This document shows positions 23,271 through 25,927 of a DNA stretch of 25,927 nt, piece after piece. The DNA is from a bacterium HR25 (GTDB lineage: Bacteria; Chloroflexota; Dehalococcoidia; SM23-28-2; HRbin24), in assembly GCA_002898615.1 (NCBI GenBank), contig BEIB01000009.1, forward strand, positions 1 to 25,927, read 5' to 3'. The position numbers and the translations under genes are program-made. Below the pieces are notes generated by a model. It did not search any database. It saw only the letters and a program-made list of their open reading frames with translations, and had not been told where the DNA came from. Positions within the stretch are counted from its first letter, which is position 1; each line of letters starts with the position of its first letter.

Positions 23271-23986
23271 CCAAGTACTTCGGCATGGTGCGAGCGGCCG
23301 AAGAGGTCAGCATCGCCGTCAGGCCGGGGGAATTCATAGGCATCATCGGCCCGAACGGCTCCGGGAAGACGACCTTCCTCAACCTGGTCACCGGCTACGT
23401 GCGCCCCGACCAGGGCAAGATCCTGTACAACGGCAGGGATATCACCGGGCTGCCTCCCCGCGTCGTCGCCGAGATGGGGATCGCCCGCTCATTCCAGATG
23501 CCCCAGCTCTACTACTCTCTCTCGGTCCTGGAGAACATGCTCCTGGCCCTGGCGGTGAGGGACGGCAAGGGCACCCAGTTCTGGGGGCCCCTGCGGCGCG
23601 GGGCATGGATGGAGGAGGCGCGGCTCCGCCTGGCCCAGCTCGGCCTGCAGGAGTACGACGACCACCGCGCCGACCAGCTCCCGGAGGGGGCCCGCAAGCT
23701 GCTGGACGTCGCCCTGTCGCTGGCCCGCCGGCCGCGCCTGCTGCTGATGGACGAGCCCACCAGCGGCGTCAGCGCCAGAGAAAAGACCAGCATAATGGAC
23801 ACCCTGGTGCGGGTGCTGAAGCAGGAAGGGACGACGGCCATCTTCGTGGAGCACGATATGGACATCATAGAGAGGTACCCGGACCGGGTGCTGGTCTTCA
23901 GCGAGGGCAAGGTCATCGGCGACGGCCCCCCCGACGCCGTCCTGGCCGACCCGGTCATCCGCAGCTCCGTGCTGGGGAGGAGCTGA
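23201..23986 (+). CDS. ABC transporter ATPase, LivG-like
   Basis: The 261-residue ATPase has Walker A GPNGSGKTT (50-58), a Q-loop at ARSFQMPQLY, Walker B LLLMDEPTSGVS, and the switch His in VEHDMD. The signature is LPEGARKLLDVALSLA in place of LSGGQ; LivG proteins commonly vary here (LPYGQ-type), but Gln is replaced by Arg. It powers import with the LivF partner. The ATG 23201 has AGGAGGGCT directly ahead, inside the end of livM; a later internal start cannot be excluded because the family normally starts close to YVLETVGLTK (residue 16). It ends seven bases before livF. Confidence 0.92.
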   Translation: MERHGDSGQTLGSLGYVLETVGLTKYFGMVRAAEEVSIAVRPGEFIGIIGPNGSGKTTFLNLVTGYVRPDQGKILYNGRDITGLPPRVVAEMGIARSFQMPQLYYSLSVLENMLLALAVRDGKGTQFWGPLRRGAWMEEARLRLAQLGLQEYDDHRADQLPEGARKLLDVALSLARRPRLLLMDEPTSGVSAREKTSIMDTLVRVLKQEGTTAIFVEHDMDIIERYPDRVLVFSEGKVIGDGPPDAVLADPVIRSSVLGRS

Positions 23987-23992
23987 GGCGAG

Positions 23993-24661
23993 ATGCTCCA
24001 GCTACGGGACGTCACCGTCAGGATCGGCGAGCTGAGCATACTGCGATCCCTTTCCCTGGAGGCGCCGGCCGGGTCCATAGTGGGACTGGTGGGACGCAAC
24101 GGAGCGGGCAAGACCACCACACTGAAGAGCGTCATGGGCCTGGTCCCCGTGGCCGCCGGAGAGGTCATCTTCCACGGACAGGACCTGACGCGCCTGCCCA
24201 GCCACCGGCGGGCTGCCCTGGGCATCGGCTACATGCCGGAGGACCGGCGGCTGGTGACATCGCTCACGGCGGAAGAGAACATGCTCCTACCCCTGTGGGC
24301 CCAGGGCGACAGAGAGGGCAGCGAGCGACTGGACCAGGTCTACTCCCTGATGCCGGAGCTGAAGCCATTGGCGGGCAGGAAGGCCTCCCAATTGAGCGGC
24401 GGCCAACAGAAGCTGGTAGCCCTGGGCCGTAGCCTCCTCTGTGGACGGCGTCTCCTCCTGCTGGACGAGCCCATGGAGGGGGTCTCCCCGGCCCTCTCCG
24501 CCCGCATGGCAGAGGTGGTGCGCGCCTACCAGCGAGAGCAACCGGAGTTGATCGTCCTCGTCGCCGAGTCGGACGTGAGCCGGATCAACCTGCTCACCGA
24601 CATGGTCTACACCATCGAGCGGGGCGAGATAGTAGGCAACTCCCGCCCCGCTCCTCGCTGA
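23993..24661 (+). CDS. ABC transporter ATPase, LivF-like
   Basis: The 222-residue ATPase has Walker A GRNGAGKTT (34-42), a Q-loop region at GIGYMPEDR, the signature LSGGQQKLVALGRSLL and Walker B LLLLDEPMEGVSP. The position of the switch residue (His in most ABC proteins, Gln in many LivF as VEQN) reads VAESDVSR, so neither His nor Gln is present. In a two-ATPase importer this suggests one weaker catalytic site. It is the last gene of the importer operon and converges on the NIPSNAP gene. Confidence 0.92.
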   Translation: MLQLRDVTVRIGELSILRSLSLEAPAGSIVGLVGRNGAGKTTTLKSVMGLVPVAAGEVIFHGQDLTRLPSHRRAALGIGYMPEDRRLVTSLTAEENMLLPLWAQGDREGSERLDQVYSLMPELKPLAGRKASQLSGGQQKLVALGRSLLCGRRLLLLDEPMEGVSPALSARMAEVVRAYQREQPELIVLVAESDVSRINLLTDMVYTIERGEIVGNSRPAPR

Positions 24662-24681
24662 CTGGGCGGAGGCGCAGACGG

Positions 24682-24719
24682 GAGGGCGCCAGGGGGGCGG
24701 TTCGGTCCGGCGCACCCTC
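24682..24719. terminator. Possible bidirectional terminator after livF
   Basis: GAGGG-CGCC (24682-24690) can pair with GGCG-CA-CCCTC (24709-24719), giving nine pairs with a two-base bulge. It lies between the convergent livF and NIPSNAP genes. No T tract is present on either strand. Confidence 0.3.
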
Positions 24720-24754
24720 GCAGATAGCGCCCAGCGGCCCAACGGCCACCCTCC

Positions 24755-25078
24755 TCAGCGCAAGGGGGAGTAGTCCGTGGGCCTCAGGATGTAGTTGGTC
24801 ACCCGGGCCACTATGGGGCCATCCCGCTCGCTCTCCGCCCTCGCCGCCAGCCACTCCGGGTCGCTGGCGAAGCTGTCCCAGACCCGCTCCCGCTCCGCCA
24901 GGTCCTGCCACTCCAGGAGGTATATGAGCTGGTTCGATATGCCGATGACGGGCTCCCAGAAGGCCACCACCCGCACGCCATGCTTCTGGAACATCTTCAG
25001 GGTGACCTCCTTGAAACGCCTGTGGAGGGCGGGCATCCTCCCCGGGACGACCTCGTAGATGCGAAGCTCGTGGAGCAT
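24755..25078 (-). CDS. NIPSNAP-family protein
   Basis: The 107-residue protein begins MLHELRIYEVVPGRMPALHRRF and continues FQKHGVRVVAFWEPVIG, LIYLLEWQDLAERERVWDSFASDPEWLAARAES, the standard NIPSNAP (ferredoxin-like dimeric barrel) sequence. Function in bacteria is poorly known. They often sit beside transport and catabolic genes, as here. The ribosome site GGGAGGTAGGGAG is directly before ATG 25078. A good promoter on the minus strand lies 50 to 80 bases upstream. It converges on livF. Confidence 0.93.
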   Translation of the reverse strand: MLHELRIYEVVPGRMPALHRRFKEVTLKMFQKHGVRVVAFWEPVIGISNQLIYLLEWQDLAERERVWDSFASDPEWLAARAESERDGPIVARVTNYILRPTDYSPLR

Positions 25079-25126
25079 CTCCCTACCTCCCGCTTCCCGG
25101 CCCTGGGGGGCCGCTACTTTTCCCTA

Positions 25127-25156
25127 GCTATAGCTACCAGGAGCGCTCCCTGTCAA
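25127..25156 (-). promoter_or_regulatory. Promoter of the NIPSNAP gene
   Basis: Read on the minus strand, TTGACA (25156-25151) and TATAGC (25132-25127) are 18 bases apart. The expected start is near 25120, giving a leader of about 42 bases. The minus-10 lies in a perfect 12-base palindrome, TAGCTATAGCTA (25125-25136), which could be an operator. Confidence 0.6.
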
Positions 25157-25191
25157 CGGCCGGCCTCTAGGCCAGACGCCCGCGGTGGCGC

Positions 25192-25197
25192 TAAAAT
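25192..25197 (+). promoter_or_regulatory. Minus-10 element of selC
   Basis: TAAAAT lies ten bases before the first base of the mature selenocysteine tRNA, the right distance for a start close to its 5' end. No clear minus-35 is found 16-18 bases upstream, so activity may depend on other contacts. Confidence 0.45.
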
Positions 25198-25206
25198 CGG
25201 GGCTGC

Positions 25207-25303
25207 GGGAGTGGCAGGGGCCCGGTGGCCCTCCTGGTCTTCAAAACCAGTGCGGGGCGGCGTGCCCGTCCCGGGTGGGTTCGACTCCCATACACTCCCG
25301 CCA
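25207..25303 (+). tRNA. selC: Selenocysteine tRNA (tRNA-Sec, anticodon TCA)
   Basis: The 97-base gene folds in the form specific to bacterial tRNA-Sec. The acceptor stem is GGGAGTGG (25207-25214) against 25292-25299, eight positions of which the last is a G-A mismatch. It is followed by the G discriminator (25300), as in E. coli selC, and an encoded CCA (25301-25303). The D arm has six pairs (25217-25222 with 25227-25232) and only a four-base loop. The anticodon arm is 25234-25250 with loop CTTCAAA and anticodon TCA at 25241-25243. The variable arm is an eight-pair stem (25253-25260 with 25266-25273). The T arm is 25275-25291 with loop TTCGACT. It should read UGA at selenoprotein SECIS sites with SelB. 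No selA, selB or selD is in the window. Confidence 0.95.
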
Positions 25304-25528
25304 ACTACCCCACTGGGCGGACATACCCGCCATTCCCGACAACCCTTTCTGCACGGGCGAAGGGCACCCAGGGTGGCAAGGCGACGAGCGCTAGCCTCGT
25401 CCCCGACCGACATCGCCTGGACGCCGGGCCCGGCTTGAGCTAGGATGCTGATAACGGGCCTGGCGGGGCGAGGGGGCCTGCGCCCGGGCTGCTCCCGTCG
25501 CCCGAGGTCCCCATCCTCGCTCGACGAC
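25304..25528 (+). other. Intergenic region between selC and the MFS gene
   Basis: No gene is recognisable in this 225-base stretch. GACGAG (25383-25388) and CTCGTC (about 25396-25401) form a small hairpin that could end the selC transcript, without a T tract. No convincing promoter pair for the transporter is seen. Confidence 0.3.
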
Positions 25529-25927
25529 ATGGAACGCAGGAGCGAAGACGCCGCCAGCGACGGGACGGTGCCTTACAGCGACAGTCCGCTGGGCAGCGCG
25601 CCCCCGGAAAGCCCCGGCGCCAGGGCTGGCGCCGGCCAGGGGATCTACTATGGCTGGGTCATCCTGCTGGGCGGCTTCCTCGTCCTCTACTGGTTCTACG
25701 GCATCCAGTTCAGCTTCGGCCTCTTCCTGCCCGATATCGAGGCCTCCCTCGCCCCAGGCCAGCGGGCCCTGCTCGCGCTGGCCTTCACCATTCAGGTGTC
25801 CATAAACGGCTTCGCCAGCCTGCTGGCCGGCCTGGCCACGGACCGCTGGGGGCCGCGGCCCGTCTTCCTGGCCGGCGCCCTCCTCATCGCCGCCGGCCTC
25901 CTCTGGATGTCCCAGGCCCGCAGCCTC
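25529..25927 (+). CDS. Major facilitator superfamily transporter, partial (C-terminus beyond window)
   Basis: The frame is open to the right edge (133 codons). After a polar N-terminus of about 40 residues, the first membrane segment is GWVILLGGFLVLYWFYGIQFSFGLFL and the second is LALAFTIQVSINGFASLLAGLA, followed by the MFS motif A variant ATDRWGPRPV and a third hydrophobic run. This resembles the oxalate/formate and monocarboxylate-type MFS group (YYGW then a pore-facing FSFGLF). The ATG at 25529 lacks a good ribosome site. An in-frame ATG at 25445 has an AGG-containing stretch ahead and would add 28 residues. The substrate is unknown. Confidence 0.82.
   Translation, partial: MERRSEDAASDGTVPYSDSPLGSAPPESPGARAGAGQGIYYGWVILLGGFLVLYWFYGIQFSFGLFLPDIEASLAPGQRALLALAFTIQVSINGFASLLAGLATDRWGPRPVFLAGALLIAAGLLWMSQARSL

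Noticed and set aside
25153..25530. A 125-codon minus-strand frame crossing selC
   Set aside because: It runs through a clear tRNA gene and resembles no protein family.

Overview
The window is a GC-rich bacterial chromosome segment (roughly two thirds G+C by eye), densely coded, with no insertion sequence, CRISPR array or rRNA visible. Several traits together fit a Chloroflexota-like bacterium (Dehalococcoidia/SAR202-type lineages): RemA/DUF370 genes directly before gmk, a Bacillus-type SOS box at lexA, a GDKSISHR-type EPSP synthase, two different luciferase-like (LLM) oxidoreductases, a Liv-type ABC transporter, and frequent ATA and AGG codons. This placement is inference.

Layout. Positions 1-1203 (minus) hold the start of a secreted surface protein ending, at the window edge, in an SdrD-B-like domain. 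Divergent from it are an F420-type LLM oxidoreductase (1463-2431) and a 41-residue Cys-rich peptide. A GAF histidine kinase and OmpR-type regulator follow on the minus strand (2609-4838). About 870 bases without a convincing gene come next. A plus-strand run (5711-10724) then carries a small zinc ribbon, an M50 protease, an HD protein, tyrA, aroA, two tandem remA-type genes and gmk. lexA follows with its own promoter and SOS box. On the minus strand lie holA and a methyltransferase (11480-13275). trxA and trxB diverge from holA.

The second half (14865-25078) looks like an accessory catabolic or uptake neighbourhood: an AcoR-like regulator whose sigma54-contact loop is missing, a 420-residue LLM monooxygenase, an HSL-type esterase, a complete five-gene LivKHMGF-type ABC importer, and a convergent NIPSNAP protein. 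A plausible reading is import of a small carboxylated or amino compound, with oxidation and ester hydrolysis close by, but the substrate cannot be read from the sequence.

At 25207-25303 there is a well-formed selenocysteine tRNA (selC), which implies that the organism makes selenoproteins. The window ends inside an MFS transporter (from 25529). The points most worth a second look are selC, the loop-less AcoR-like regulator and its module, the tandem RemA paralogues, and the small Cys-rich peptide.
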